DNA from: Akkermansiaceae bacterium | GTDB lineage: Bacteria > Verrucomicrobiota > Verrucomicrobiia > Verrucomicrobiales > Akkermansiaceae | Assembly (NCBI GenBank): GCA_015062005.1 | Contig: SUVL01000007.1 | Coordinates: 1-64,000, forward strand | DNA: 64,000 bases | Direction: 5' to 3' | In this document: one piece after another, positions 18,834-28,400 of the stretch | Layout of the letters: each line of letters starts with the position of its first letter | How positions within the stretch are numbered: the stretch's first letter is position 1 | Position numbers and translations under genes: made by a program | Notes under the pieces: model-generated | Database searches by the model: none | Seen by the model: only the letters and a program-made list of their open reading frames with translations | What the model was told of the DNA's origin: nothing

Positions 18834-19727
18834 ATGTTAGATATAGATCCCCTAATCGATTCTCTTCAGGACATCAATGCCCAGGATGTCGCACAAATTA
18901 TTTCAACAGGATACGCCATAGTAGATGCGTTCCAACCGCAATCTACTCTTATCGGCACTCCGGATGTATACGACTGGACGCAGCAGATTATGCCCGATAA
19001 CTGCGCAGTCGAAGCAGAGCGAGCTATTCTCAACCTCTTTACAGACACTCCACTGTCCCAGGTTGAAGCCATGTTCATATCAGCAACAAACGGCTGGTAT
19101 ATGCCAGGGGTGGGAACATCTCCCTCAGATATCGGTCATCTTCTGGAAATGAACGGAATACCTACCCACACCATATATGGTGCAACCATATCAGACCTTG
19201 CCTCAGAGCTATCCATGGGTCATGGCCTGATTGTGGGAGTTGATTCACTGGAACTCTGGGATTCCGGCCCATTATCAGAACTCAAACAGTGGATGAGTCA
19301 CACATGGAATGTGGATTTTGGGGATGTAGCGGCTAATCATGCGGTACTCGTAACAGGAATAGATATCTCCGATCCGTTGGACCCCAAAGTAATTCTCAAT
19401 GATTCAGGCGTACCGAATGGCCAGGGGGTTGCTTATCCGTTGGAAAAGTTCATGCAGGCATGGCAGGATAGTGGTTTCTACTACACGGCTACTGATATTT
19501 CTCTTCCAGACCAGCAAGTTCTGGGTAACCTTAGTGATATGGAAAGTATCATAAACAATCTGAGTATGTTTGCTGGTGGATTTGTCGGAACCTTTGTCGG
19601 GCTGGAAACATTTGCCACGACGGGAGATATCGCGGCCTCAGTCTCTACTGGCGTAAGCTCCGCTAACATGACCATCAATCTGGTTGAAAATCTCTTTTCA
19701 GACGATTCATTTATCTGCGCTCTTTAA
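18834..19727 (+). CDS. C39/papain-like cysteine peptidase with hydrophobic Gly-rich C-terminal segment
   Basis: WTQQIMPDNCAVEAERAILNLF (Q..C), ANHAVLVTGIDI (His), VILNDSG (Asn/Asp); MFAGGFVGTFVGLETFATTGDIAASVSTG. Confidence 0.65.
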   Translation: MLDIDPLIDSLQDINAQDVAQIISTGYAIVDAFQPQSTLIGTPDVYDWTQQIMPDNCAVEAERAILNLFTDTPLSQVEAMFISATNGWYMPGVGTSPSDIGHLLEMNGIPTHTIYGATISDLASELSMGHGLIVGVDSLELWDSGPLSELKQWMSHTWNVDFGDVAANHAVLVTGIDISDPLDPKVILNDSGVPNGQGVAYPLEKFMQAWQDSGFYYTATDISLPDQQVLGNLSDMESIINNLSMFAGGFVGTFVGLETFATTGDIAASVSTGVSSANMTINLVENLFSDDSFICAL

Positions 19728-19750
19728 TTTTTACCACCCAACTGAATACT

Positions 19751-21601
19751 ATGGAACAGTTCACCAATTCTCTGCTCGCCCTTTCCAAATTGCATAGCAA
19801 GCTCACCAATACAGAGGAGAGCGAAGATTTCGTCACCAACATCAAAGCATGGGGTGCGGGCATCTTCCGTCTCATCGTCATGGGTGAAATCAAAAAGGGA
19901 AAATCATCCTTTATTAATGCCTTGCTTGGCGTGAATGAGCTCGTCCCGACCTCATCCGATATAGCCACCTCCACTGTCTACAAAATCCACTATGGCGCTA
20001 AAAGCAGCTACAGAGTGCACTTTGAACCCGAAACCAGGCAGAAGCCGATTGCCATTACAGCCGATGAAGTAGAAGACTATGGCACAGAAAAAGGCAATCC
20101 ACTCAACAAGAAGCACGTGGATTTCATCGAGGTTATCTCCGACGCAGAACTGCTTAAAAGTGGTTTGGTCATCATCGACACCCCCGGGCTCGGCGGACTT
20201 TTCAAAGAACACAAAAAAATCACATGGCAGCACGTGCCTAAAGCGGATGCCGTTTTCTTTGTGACTGATAGTGTTGAGTCTCCCATAGGCATGGAAGAAT
20301 TGGTACATCTTTCCACCGTCCAGAAAATTACTCCGCACATCTTCTTTGTTCAGACCAAAGCGAGCGTGGTCAGTGAAGAAGCCGCAATCGCCAGAAAAAA
20401 CAACAATCTGGAAATCCTTTCCCGCCATTTAAAAGTTAATAGTGCCAGGATTCCATACTTCATCACAGATGCCGTATTAAAGCAAGAATCGGCACAATGT
20501 CAAGATATGGAATTGCTGCAGATGAGCGGTTACCCAGCCCTCCTTCATTTCATGCAGAATGGGCTCATAGCCAAGCAAAGGCAACTCATTAAATCAAAAG
20601 CAATCCGCTATGCTGCCCCCATGCTGGAAGCCCTCCAGGCTGCTCTCTCGCAGCGTAAAGAAATCCTGCAGGCGGATTCCACAGAAAAACAACAGGCTAC
20701 TCAAAAAGCGATAAAACTGGCTCAGGATGAACTCCGCGAATGGCAGCAATCCCGGTTGCCGCAGCTACAGAAGGAAATTAACAGAGGCTTCAAACGCATT
20801 CAGTCAGATTGTGAAGAATACTGTGCCCAGCTCAGACCGAATGGGGAAATGCAGGCATCTCTGGAAAATGAAATCAACAAGGCAACCTCTACCAAGAATC
20901 TTGGTGAGATAATCGCCACCATTCAGGAAAAACTGCCAGAAACCGCTTCTGTCTGCATCACAGAAGTTCAAAAACGATACGACCAGGGAATCAAGCAGCT
21001 ATTCGAAGAACTCACTTCAACAGAAAACACAGAAAGCGAAACTTCTACAGAAATCTCTCAGCAATCTCAGTTTCCAAACACAAATGCCTTCGCCTCAGTA
21101 TTAAAAGGAATAGAAAAGGGGGATGCAAAATGGAATCAGGTTAAATCTATTGCCATGGGTGGCACCATAGGTGGCAATATCGGGGGGCTCATAGGGGGTG
21201 CCATAGGTAGTGTCATTCCCGTCATTGGTACTGCCGTCGGAGGTTTTGTTGGTGCCGCTATCGGTGCTATGTGGGGCGGAGCCGTTGCCAGCGAAGAACG
21301 AGCAGAACATGCTTTGGACTCAGCCAAAATGCAAGCCCGGAACGAACTTGTCAAAAACATTTCCTCTATATATAACAACATCTCATTCACTCTGCGCAAA
21401 CTCAATGAGCGGTATAGTCAGCACGTTGAAGACTCACTCCAGACCGCTCTTACGCAACGCTCTCAAGAGCTTAACAAAGCCTATCAATCAATCGTTGACC
21501 GAAGTAAAATGGATGCAAAGGCTCTCGCAGAGGCAAAGACAGAGCTAAAACAAGATGAGGAACAACTGCATGCCATACTGCGAATTCTGAAAGCACAATA
21601 A
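19751..21601 (+). CDS. dynamin-like GTPase 1 with glycine-zipper membrane segment
   Basis: GEIKKGKSSFINALLG (G1), IIDTPGLGG (G3), FVQTKA (G4-like); GGTIGGNIGGLIGGAIGSVIPVIGTAVGGFVGAAIGAMWGG. Confidence 0.88.
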   Translation: MEQFTNSLLALSKLHSKLTNTEESEDFVTNIKAWGAGIFRLIVMGEIKKGKSSFINALLGVNELVPTSSDIATSTVYKIHYGAKSSYRVHFEPETRQKPIAITADEVEDYGTEKGNPLNKKHVDFIEVISDAELLKSGLVIIDTPGLGGLFKEHKKITWQHVPKADAVFFVTDSVESPIGMEELVHLSTVQKITPHIFFVQTKASVVSEEAAIARKNNNLEILSRHLKVNSARIPYFITDAVLKQESAQCQDMELLQMSGYPALLHFMQNGLIAKQRQLIKSKAIRYAAPMLEALQAALSQRKEILQADSTEKQQATQKAIKLAQDELREWQQSRLPQLQKEINRGFKRIQSDCEEYCAQLRPNGEMQASLENEINKATSTKNLGEIIATIQEKLPETASVCITEVQKRYDQGIKQLFEELTSTENTESETSTEISQQSQFPNTNAFASVLKGIEKGDAKWNQVKSIAMGGTIGGNIGGLIGGAIGSVIPVIGTAVGGFVGAAIGAMWGGAVASEERAEHALDSAKMQARNELVKNISSIYNNISFTLRKLNERYSQHVEDSLQTALTQRSQELNKAYQSIVDRSKMDAKALAEAKTELKQDEEQLHAILRILKAQ

Positions 21602-21613
21602 GGGCATATACAT

Positions 21614-23227
21614 ATGAACACAGAAAGCACACTGGCAGCCAACAGGATACATCTCACCTACAGAGATTCTCTCCTGCAGTTGGCTGATGCCATGGGCAAA
21701 TACGATTTCTTGAACAAAAAAGAGCAAGAGCTGCGTGTGCTGGCTGCTAATCTGCAATCTCCGTTTAATGTAGCTGTTTTCGGCCGCATGAAAACAGGCA
21801 AAAGTACACTTATTAATGCGCTCATCGGCAGGCAACTCGCTATTACCGGGGTAGAAGAGGCAACCGCCACCATCAACCGTATCTCGTACGCCTCCGGAGA
21901 ACAGCTGGATACTTTTACTGTTCACTGGCAGGACACCCAGCCAGAAACTTTCCCCATAGAGCAACTTCAAAAAGATTGGACAGGCAAATCCTCAGATGTG
22001 TTGAACCGGGTTCGACGCGCCGCATGGTTGGAGCTCTTTTCTGATGCTCCAGCATTACGGGATATCCACATCACAGACACCCCCGGTACCGGGGCTGATG
22101 TTGCAGAACACGAAACCATAGCTAAACAATTCATTAACGGTCAAGAGGCTGACGCTTTGCTTTATGTGTTTTCTCCAACAGGAAGAGAAAGCGACGAATC
22201 GGACTTGGAGGCATTCCGCAGCGGATGTCTGCCTGGCTCTTCGTTAGATAACAGCATAGCAGTACTTCATAAATGGGACCACATTTACTGGAATGAAGAT
22301 AACTGGGAGTCTATTGTTTCCAAAGCAAATCGCGTTCACGGTTTTATGCAGGACCTGGTTTCTTGCGTTATCCCCATCAGCGCGCCATTAGGCCTCATTG
22401 CCAAAACAGCTCCTGAATCATTCTGGCAAGACTGCCGGGAACTACTGTCCTCGTTTACCGATGAACTGGCACTCAAACGTGCACTTCTGGCTCATAGTCT
22501 CTGGAAAAGGAATCCTCAACAACTGGCACTTTCTTCAAGGGCTGAACAGCTGGGCTGTCCCTGGAGCAGTTTCTGTGTATTGTTGCGACACCTCTATCGG
22601 AATCCGGGAACAGATGAGGCGAGCGCCATACTGGAGCTTAGCGGCATACTCAGATTAGAACAACTGTTGGATAAACAAATCTTTTCCGTCAGGTCCGTCA
22701 TTCAGCAAAAGCAGAACTGTGCCCGAGCCCGCAAACTGCTGGATGACGTCTACCGGGTCATCAACAGCGAACAGGAAAGGCAACAGGATAACATCAGCAT
22801 GATGGAAAAAATCTACTCCCTGATTGATGAATCTGAAATCGATGCCAGACGATGGCTGGATAACCTGCAGGGAACGGCAAAGTGGCAACATCAGCAGCTG
22901 GCGCAGGACTCTCTCAGTCTGGATAGATTACGCATCCGCATCCGCGATTGGGCAGATGCCATTACCAATGCGCACGACCTCATCCCCTGGCTTAAAGACA
23001 ATGACGGACTCCCGCTTCAACGGGAAGCCGCGGATTTATGCGTACGCATTTTGAAATCGCTTCTTCCCAATGGGGAATCCACAACAGACATTTCACGAGA
23101 AACAATAGTACAACTCCTGCCTGCAATTGCCAGACTTGCGAACCTCCCCTGCGTTTCAGATAAACACAAGGCTGAACGTTTACGCAACTGTCTCATGTAC
23201 TGGGGGTCGCAATCCAATCATTCCTGA
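21614..23227 (+). CDS. dynamin-like GTPase 2
   Basis: VFGRMKTGKSTLINALIG (G1), ITDTPGTGADVAEHE (G3), VLHKWDH (G4). Confidence 0.85.
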   Translation: MNTESTLAANRIHLTYRDSLLQLADAMGKYDFLNKKEQELRVLAANLQSPFNVAVFGRMKTGKSTLINALIGRQLAITGVEEATATINRISYASGEQLDTFTVHWQDTQPETFPIEQLQKDWTGKSSDVLNRVRRAAWLELFSDAPALRDIHITDTPGTGADVAEHETIAKQFINGQEADALLYVFSPTGRESDESDLEAFRSGCLPGSSLDNSIAVLHKWDHIYWNEDNWESIVSKANRVHGFMQDLVSCVIPISAPLGLIAKTAPESFWQDCRELLSSFTDELALKRALLAHSLWKRNPQQLALSSRAEQLGCPWSSFCVLLRHLYRNPGTDEASAILELSGILRLEQLLDKQIFSVRSVIQQKQNCARARKLLDDVYRVINSEQERQQDNISMMEKIYSLIDESEIDARRWLDNLQGTAKWQHQQLAQDSLSLDRLRIRIRDWADAITNAHDLIPWLKDNDGLPLQREAADLCVRILKSLLPNGESTTDISRETIVQLLPAIARLANLPCVSDKHKAERLRNCLMYWGSQSNHS

Positions 23228-23231
23228 CACC

Positions 23232-25460
23232 ATGAACACCCACGCCATCGGTATCGACTTCGGCACCAGCAAAACGCTGGTCAGCCACATTAATCCCCAG
23301 ACAGGGCATCCCGAAACCATCCGGCTCGGCCGCGGTGGAGATTTGATTCCTACCACAATCTTTATCGATTCTGCCGGGCGTTTTTCTTTCGGGGACGACG
23401 CCGATGATATGATTGAAGATATTTCCGGCACCTACCTGCGGGGGGTCAAAATGCAGCTGGGGTCTGATACCCCTGTTCACATGTATCTGGCTTCCAATGG
23501 AGATTGCAGGCAATTAACAGCTAAAGACCTGGTAAGGGAATATCTGCTCTATATCCGGCAACAGGTGGAAAAACTGGTTTACCAGGGAGAATCGGTCACC
23601 AGGGCTACCATCACCCGTCCTGTCAATTTCTCGCCAGCCCAGTGTCAGGAACTGCAACAGGCGGCGATTGCCGCCGGCTTTAAGCATGTGGAGTTCACTA
23701 CCGAACCGGAAGCCGCCGGCCTTGCCTATTGCAGGCTCAACGCAGCCCATGCCTTTGCCAGAAATGCGCTGGTGGTCGACTGGGGTGGCGGTACGCTCGA
23801 TTTTGCGCTCGTCACCCGTAGTCACGATTCTGTCAGAACTCATGGGCACCTGACAGATGGTGATATGGAAATGGGCGGCGAGAAGTTCGATGAAATACTG
23901 TGGAACTATGCAGTAGAATCGCTGAAAAGCCATGGTGTAACCACCCTGAATCCAGTTTCTCAATTACCAAGGGTTCGCAGAAGCAAAGAGTTGCTCAGCT
24001 CTCGACAGGAAGTCATCCTGCGACTGAGCCAGGAAAACGGGGCCTGTCCACCGTTGGCGCTCAGCCGAGAGACCTTCAACCTCATGATTGCTGCCTATAT
24101 TGACAAGGCTGCACAGAAACTCCACAGTTTATTATCGCGCATACCCTCAGAACACCAGCCCGAGATGTTGCTCCTCGTAGGCGGTAGCAGCCAGATTCCG
24201 CTGATTAAGGAAAAGCTGGAGGAGGCATGCGGGCTTCCTGCCTACATGTGGCACTACTCCCGCGAAGCTGTGGCACTTGGAGCTGCGTTGTGGAGCTATG
24301 TTCCACCTACTCCCGAAGAGAAGATTCAACATGAAAGGAATAAGGCTAGAATCGAATTGAACAGGAGAGGAATCGAACCAGATGAGTACGATACAAATCT
24401 GCTTCGTGCGGCAGGGAAAGGCGACATTGCTTTCATTCAATTGCTCCTTTCCGCTGGGACTGATATTAACGCCACCGGTAATAATCTCGAAACCGCTCTA
24501 TATGAAGCTGTATATTCCGGGAACATGGAGTGCATAGTATTTCTGACTGAAATCAATGATATTGATATCAACAAAGCGGATAATACAGGTTGTACTCCAC
24601 TCATACTGGCTGCCGCGTCAGGCAATACACAGTGTGTTGATTTACTTCTCTCTAAACCTGATATAAAAGTAAACCAAACGGACAATCATGGACGGAGTGC
24701 CCTTTTCGTAGCATGCCAGACAGGGCACGCAGAATGTGTCAAGAAATTGGTTTCGGCAAAAGGAATAAACGTAAACCTCCAGACAGAAAACAAACTTTCT
24801 CCGCTTCATATTGCCACATACCTGTGCCATTCAGAGTGTGTCCGGGAATTGCTTGCAGCTCCACACATACAAGTTAATCTTCCAGAAGAATCGGGGGGAA
24901 CTCCCCTCATCCTGTTAATGATGCCAAATGAGGAAACAAAGCAGCAGAATAAGCTCGAATGCTTACGAACCTTACTTCAATGTGCTGAAGTCAACATCAA
25001 CGCTACCGCTTACAATGGGAACACTCCACTCGTTATAGCCGCAATGTCAGGGTATCACCTTCTTGTTCGGGAGCTTTGTAAAACACAGCACATTGACATC
25101 AACAAAAAAGGCAATAATGATACCACAGCCCTTGGTGCCGCCATTTTGGCTAATCATGTTAAATGCGTGTCTGAATTACTTCAAGCACCAGCGATTAACG
25201 TCAACTTAAAGTGCAATGATTGCACCCCCCTCTACATTGCAGAACAAATGGGGCACAATGAATGCGCAGATTTGCTCCGTGCTAAACTTAACTCTGAAAA
25301 ACAAGCGCATCAACAACAGCCGACACCTTCTCAACCTCAAAGAAGGCCCAGCGGTTCAGACTTGGCAGGCTGTAGTTCTGAGTTTGCAGGCTGTTTGAAA
25401 TGGATAGCGTGGGGCTTTCTTCTGCACTTACCCATGTGGCTTATGAAATCATGTGACTAA
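23232..25460 (+). CDS. Hsp70-type ATPase domain fused to ankyrin repeats and C-terminal hydrophobic tail
   Basis: AIGIDFGTSKTLVSH, LVVDWGGGTLDFALV, LLLVGGSSQIPLI; repeated GxTPLxxAAxxGxxxCVxxLL units. Confidence 0.9.
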   Translation: MNTHAIGIDFGTSKTLVSHINPQTGHPETIRLGRGGDLIPTTIFIDSAGRFSFGDDADDMIEDISGTYLRGVKMQLGSDTPVHMYLASNGDCRQLTAKDLVREYLLYIRQQVEKLVYQGESVTRATITRPVNFSPAQCQELQQAAIAAGFKHVEFTTEPEAAGLAYCRLNAAHAFARNALVVDWGGGTLDFALVTRSHDSVRTHGHLTDGDMEMGGEKFDEILWNYAVESLKSHGVTTLNPVSQLPRVRRSKELLSSRQEVILRLSQENGACPPLALSRETFNLMIAAYIDKAAQKLHSLLSRIPSEHQPEMLLLVGGSSQIPLIKEKLEEACGLPAYMWHYSREAVALGAALWSYVPPTPEEKIQHERNKARIELNRRGIEPDEYDTNLLRAAGKGDIAFIQLLLSAGTDINATGNNLETALYEAVYSGNMECIVFLTEINDIDINKADNTGCTPLILAAASGNTQCVDLLLSKPDIKVNQTDNHGRSALFVACQTGHAECVKKLVSAKGINVNLQTENKLSPLHIATYLCHSECVRELLAAPHIQVNLPEESGGTPLILLMMPNEETKQQNKLECLRTLLQCAEVNINATAYNGNTPLVIAAMSGYHLLVRELCKTQHIDINKKGNNDTTALGAAILANHVKCVSELLQAPAINVNLKCNDCTPLYIAEQMGHNECADLLRAKLNSEKQAHQQQPTPSQPQRRPSGSDLAGCSSEFAGCLKWIAWGFLLHLPMWLMKSCD

Positions 25461-25532
25461 ATCTACATAACAATAAACTCAGGCAACTCTTGGAAATTGT
25501 CGCATATTTTTCACTACGAATAAAAAATCATT

Positions 25533-27677
25533 ATGCATTCCCACGCCATCGGTATAGACTTCGGCACCAGCAAAACGCTGGTCAGCCACATTAATCCCCA
25601 GACAGGGCATCCCGAAACCATCCGGCTCGGCCGCGGTGGAGATTTGATTCCTACCACAATCTTTATCGATTCTGACGGGCGTTTTTCTTTCGGGGACGAC
25701 GCCGATGATATGATTGAAGATATTTCCGGCACCTACCTGCGGGGATTCAAGATGCAGCTGGGGTCTGATACCCCTGTTCACATGTATCTGGCTCCCAATG
25801 GAGATTTCAGGCAATTGACTGCTAAAGACTTGGTAAGGGAATATCTGCTCTATATCCGGCAACAAGTAAAAAAACTGGTTTACCAGGGAGAACCAGTCAC
25901 CAGAGCCACCATCACCCGTCCCGTCAATTTCTCTCCCGCCCAGTGTCAGGAACTGCAACAGGCGGCGCTTGCCGCTGGCTTTGAGCATGTGGAGTTCACT
26001 ACCGAACCGGAAGCCGCAGGCCTTGCCTATTGCAGGCTCAATGCAGCCCACGCCTTTGCCAGAAATGCGCTTGTTGTCGACTGGGGTGGCGGTACTCTGG
26101 ATTTTGCGCTCGTCACCCGTAGTCACGATTCTGTAAGAACTCATGGGCACCTGACAGATGGTGATATGGAAATGGGCGGCGAAAAGTTCGATGAAATACT
26201 GTGGAACTATGCAGTAGAATCGCTGAAAAGCCATGGTGTAACCACCCTGAATCCAGTTTCTCAATTACCAAGGGTTCGCAGAAGCAAGGAGTTGCTCAGC
26301 TCACGACAGGAAGTCGCCCTGCGACTGAGCCATGAAAACGGTGCTTGCCCACCGTTGGAGCTCAGCCGAGAGACCTTCAACAGCATGATTGCAGCCTACA
26401 TTGACAAGGCTGCGCAAAAACTCCACGGGTTATTATCACGCATTCCCGCAGAACACCAGCCTGAGATGCTGCTTCTCGTAGGCGGCAGCAGTCAGATTCC
26501 GCTGATTAAGGAAACGCTGGAGGAGGCATGCGGGCTTCCTGCCTACATGTGGCACTACTCCCGCGAAGCCGTCGCGCTGGGAGCGGCTTTGTGGAATCAT
26601 GTTGAACAGAAACCAGCGGCTCCTAAGACGGAATCAAAGGCAGACAGAATTAAATTGATTAGTTCTGGAAATAATAAAATTGCGGTCATTAATACATTGC
26701 GCGATATTTACCCCCAGCTGGGACTTGCTGATGCAAAACAACTGGTTGAATCCGCCCCTGTCATTCTTCCTGATAAAACGGAAATGAACCCTTGTGTTGC
26801 AGCTGGCATGCTGGAACGCGCAGGCTGTAAAGTTAAGATTCTTTCAAAAGCTGAAGAATACGAACCTGAACAACACGAGTCTCTTTATAATAATATATCA
26901 GGAGTATGGGAAGGCTCGTGCACAAACCTCTCCGCAGGCGGCATAACCGCCCCTATAATGCTGGTTCTCGACACCAAAGCCCAGAAAATTACCGGAAATC
27001 TTGTGATAGGCGGTACTGAGCTAGTTGGAAGTGGAAAAATCACTGGACAAATCATCGGTAACTCCATAACTTTTCAATCCCCAGGCGACAACATCCACTT
27101 CTCTCAAATAACATGGAGGGGAACTGCATCCAATAATGTTATTGAGGGAACTTATGTCGTAGAGCCAAAGAATATATTCATTAAACCACAACATGGACTA
27201 TTCCGTACATCAAAACAAGAAAGGCAGAAGGGGACAAAGTCAGGCAGACTCAAATTGCTCAGCTTTGGAAATAATAAAATTGCGGTCATTAAGACATTGC
27301 GCGATATTTACCCCCATCTGGGACTTGCTGATGCAAAACAACTGGTTGAATCCGCCCCTGTCATTCTTCCTGATAAAACGGAAATGAACCCTTGTGTTGC
27401 AGCTGGCATGCTGGAACGCACAGGCTGTAAAGTTAAGATTCTTTCAAAAGATGAAGAATACGAAGGAGAACAAAAGGACACGCAGTTTGATAACGAATCA
27501 GGAACAAATGAAGGTTCCTGCACAAACCACCCCGCCGCTCAGGCTCCCACACACATCCCCCAACCAACGCATGAGCCTGCGGCTCCGCCAAAATCTGGAG
27601 GTTCATCAGATGACTCGGGATGTTGGAAAATTGTCTTTATAATCATAGCCATCGTTCTTATGTGTGCTTGCGGTTAA
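25533..27677 (+). CDS. Hsp70-type ATPase domain fused to two ribosomal L7/L12-CTD-like domains, a beta-rich middle region and a C-terminal TM
   Basis: NBD near-identical to previous gene; NNKIAVINTLRDIYPQLGLADAKQLVESAPVIL...GCKVKIL twice; CWKIVFIIIAIVLMCACG tail. Confidence 0.9.
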   Translation: MHSHAIGIDFGTSKTLVSHINPQTGHPETIRLGRGGDLIPTTIFIDSDGRFSFGDDADDMIEDISGTYLRGFKMQLGSDTPVHMYLAPNGDFRQLTAKDLVREYLLYIRQQVKKLVYQGEPVTRATITRPVNFSPAQCQELQQAALAAGFEHVEFTTEPEAAGLAYCRLNAAHAFARNALVVDWGGGTLDFALVTRSHDSVRTHGHLTDGDMEMGGEKFDEILWNYAVESLKSHGVTTLNPVSQLPRVRRSKELLSSRQEVALRLSHENGACPPLELSRETFNSMIAAYIDKAAQKLHGLLSRIPAEHQPEMLLLVGGSSQIPLIKETLEEACGLPAYMWHYSREAVALGAALWNHVEQKPAAPKTESKADRIKLISSGNNKIAVINTLRDIYPQLGLADAKQLVESAPVILPDKTEMNPCVAAGMLERAGCKVKILSKAEEYEPEQHESLYNNISGVWEGSCTNLSAGGITAPIMLVLDTKAQKITGNLVIGGTELVGSGKITGQIIGNSITFQSPGDNIHFSQITWRGTASNNVIEGTYVVEPKNIFIKPQHGLFRTSKQERQKGTKSGRLKLLSFGNNKIAVIKTLRDIYPHLGLADAKQLVESAPVILPDKTEMNPCVAAGMLERTGCKVKILSKDEEYEGEQKDTQFDNESGTNEGSCTNHPAAQAPTHIPQPTHEPAAPPKSGGSSDDSGCWKIVFIIIAIVLMCACG

Positions 27678-27709
27678 TTTTATCCAATACCAGATACTAT
27701 ATAAACTGC

Positions 27710-28135
27710 ATGAAACACCGCACTAGAAAGAGTCTTTATTTACACATTGCAACGTGCAGTACCGTCATTGCATGCTATTTAATCAACAAGTTCATCCTTT
27801 CAAACATTATAATACTGAAATGCTACTTCAATGATTTATTGTGTGGATTTGGTTTCTATTCCTTCATCTACACTAGCTATTACCTCGTTTCCGGGAAAGA
27901 GCCACCTAAAACGATTGACCACTTCTCCGGCATTCTTTGCCTAATATCCTTGGCATCTCTATTCTGGGAATATGTAGCTCCTCTATACATCAAAAGTTCC
28001 ACATCAGATTGTTATGATGTTATCTGCTATATGAGTGGCTGTTGCGTTTTTCTCATTCTACGTCTTATCGCAATATCCGAGTATCGAACTATAAAATTCA
28101 TACATACAGGACGCATACCTTCCCGTAGCCGATGA
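27710..28135 (+). CDS. small multi-TM membrane protein
   Basis: In-frame ATG within the 27620 ORF; several hydrophobic helices; 32 bp after previous stop. Confidence 0.6.
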   Translation: MKHRTRKSLYLHIATCSTVIACYLINKFILSNIIILKCYFNDLLCGFGFYSFIYTSYYLVSGKEPPKTIDHFSGILCLISLASLFWEYVAPLYIKSSTSDCYDVICYMSGCCVFLILRLIAISEYRTIKFIHTGRIPSRSR

Positions 28136-28183
28136 TAATAATCAGGATTATGGAATAAGAGCAATTGAATGAAACTAGTAAAA

Positions 28184-28279
28184 TTACCTCCAGATGCAGA
28201 GCAGGCCGTAGAGGACTCCGGCGAAAAGGAGGATGAAGGCCAGGAGGTAACCCAGGAACTGGAGGTAGCGGTAAAGCAT
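28184..28279 (-). CDS. 31-aa single-TM micropeptide MLYRYLQFLGYLLAFILLFAGVLYGLLCIWR
   Basis: Manually translated; below ORF-track cutoff. Confidence 0.45.
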   Translation of the reverse strand: MLYRYLQFLGYLLAFILLFAGVLYGLLCIWR

Positions 28280-28400
28280 TTTGAAGTACGAAGGTAAGCA
28301 TCAATTTGTCGAGCTCTTTACTCCAACATTGGGACACATGCAGGGATTTTGCCGCAAGAGCAAGGTAACGATGATGCAAGCAATGGCAATATCAAATGCA

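Noticed and set aside
25479-26264. 261-aa minus-strand ORF, similar to minus ORFs at 23193-23963
   Set aside because: Similarity simply mirrors the duplicated Hsp70 ATPase domain on the opposite strand.
16600-28200. Prophage or integrative element
   Set aside because: No integrase, transposase, phage structural gene or clear attachment repeats were seen; tRNAs are not adjacent.
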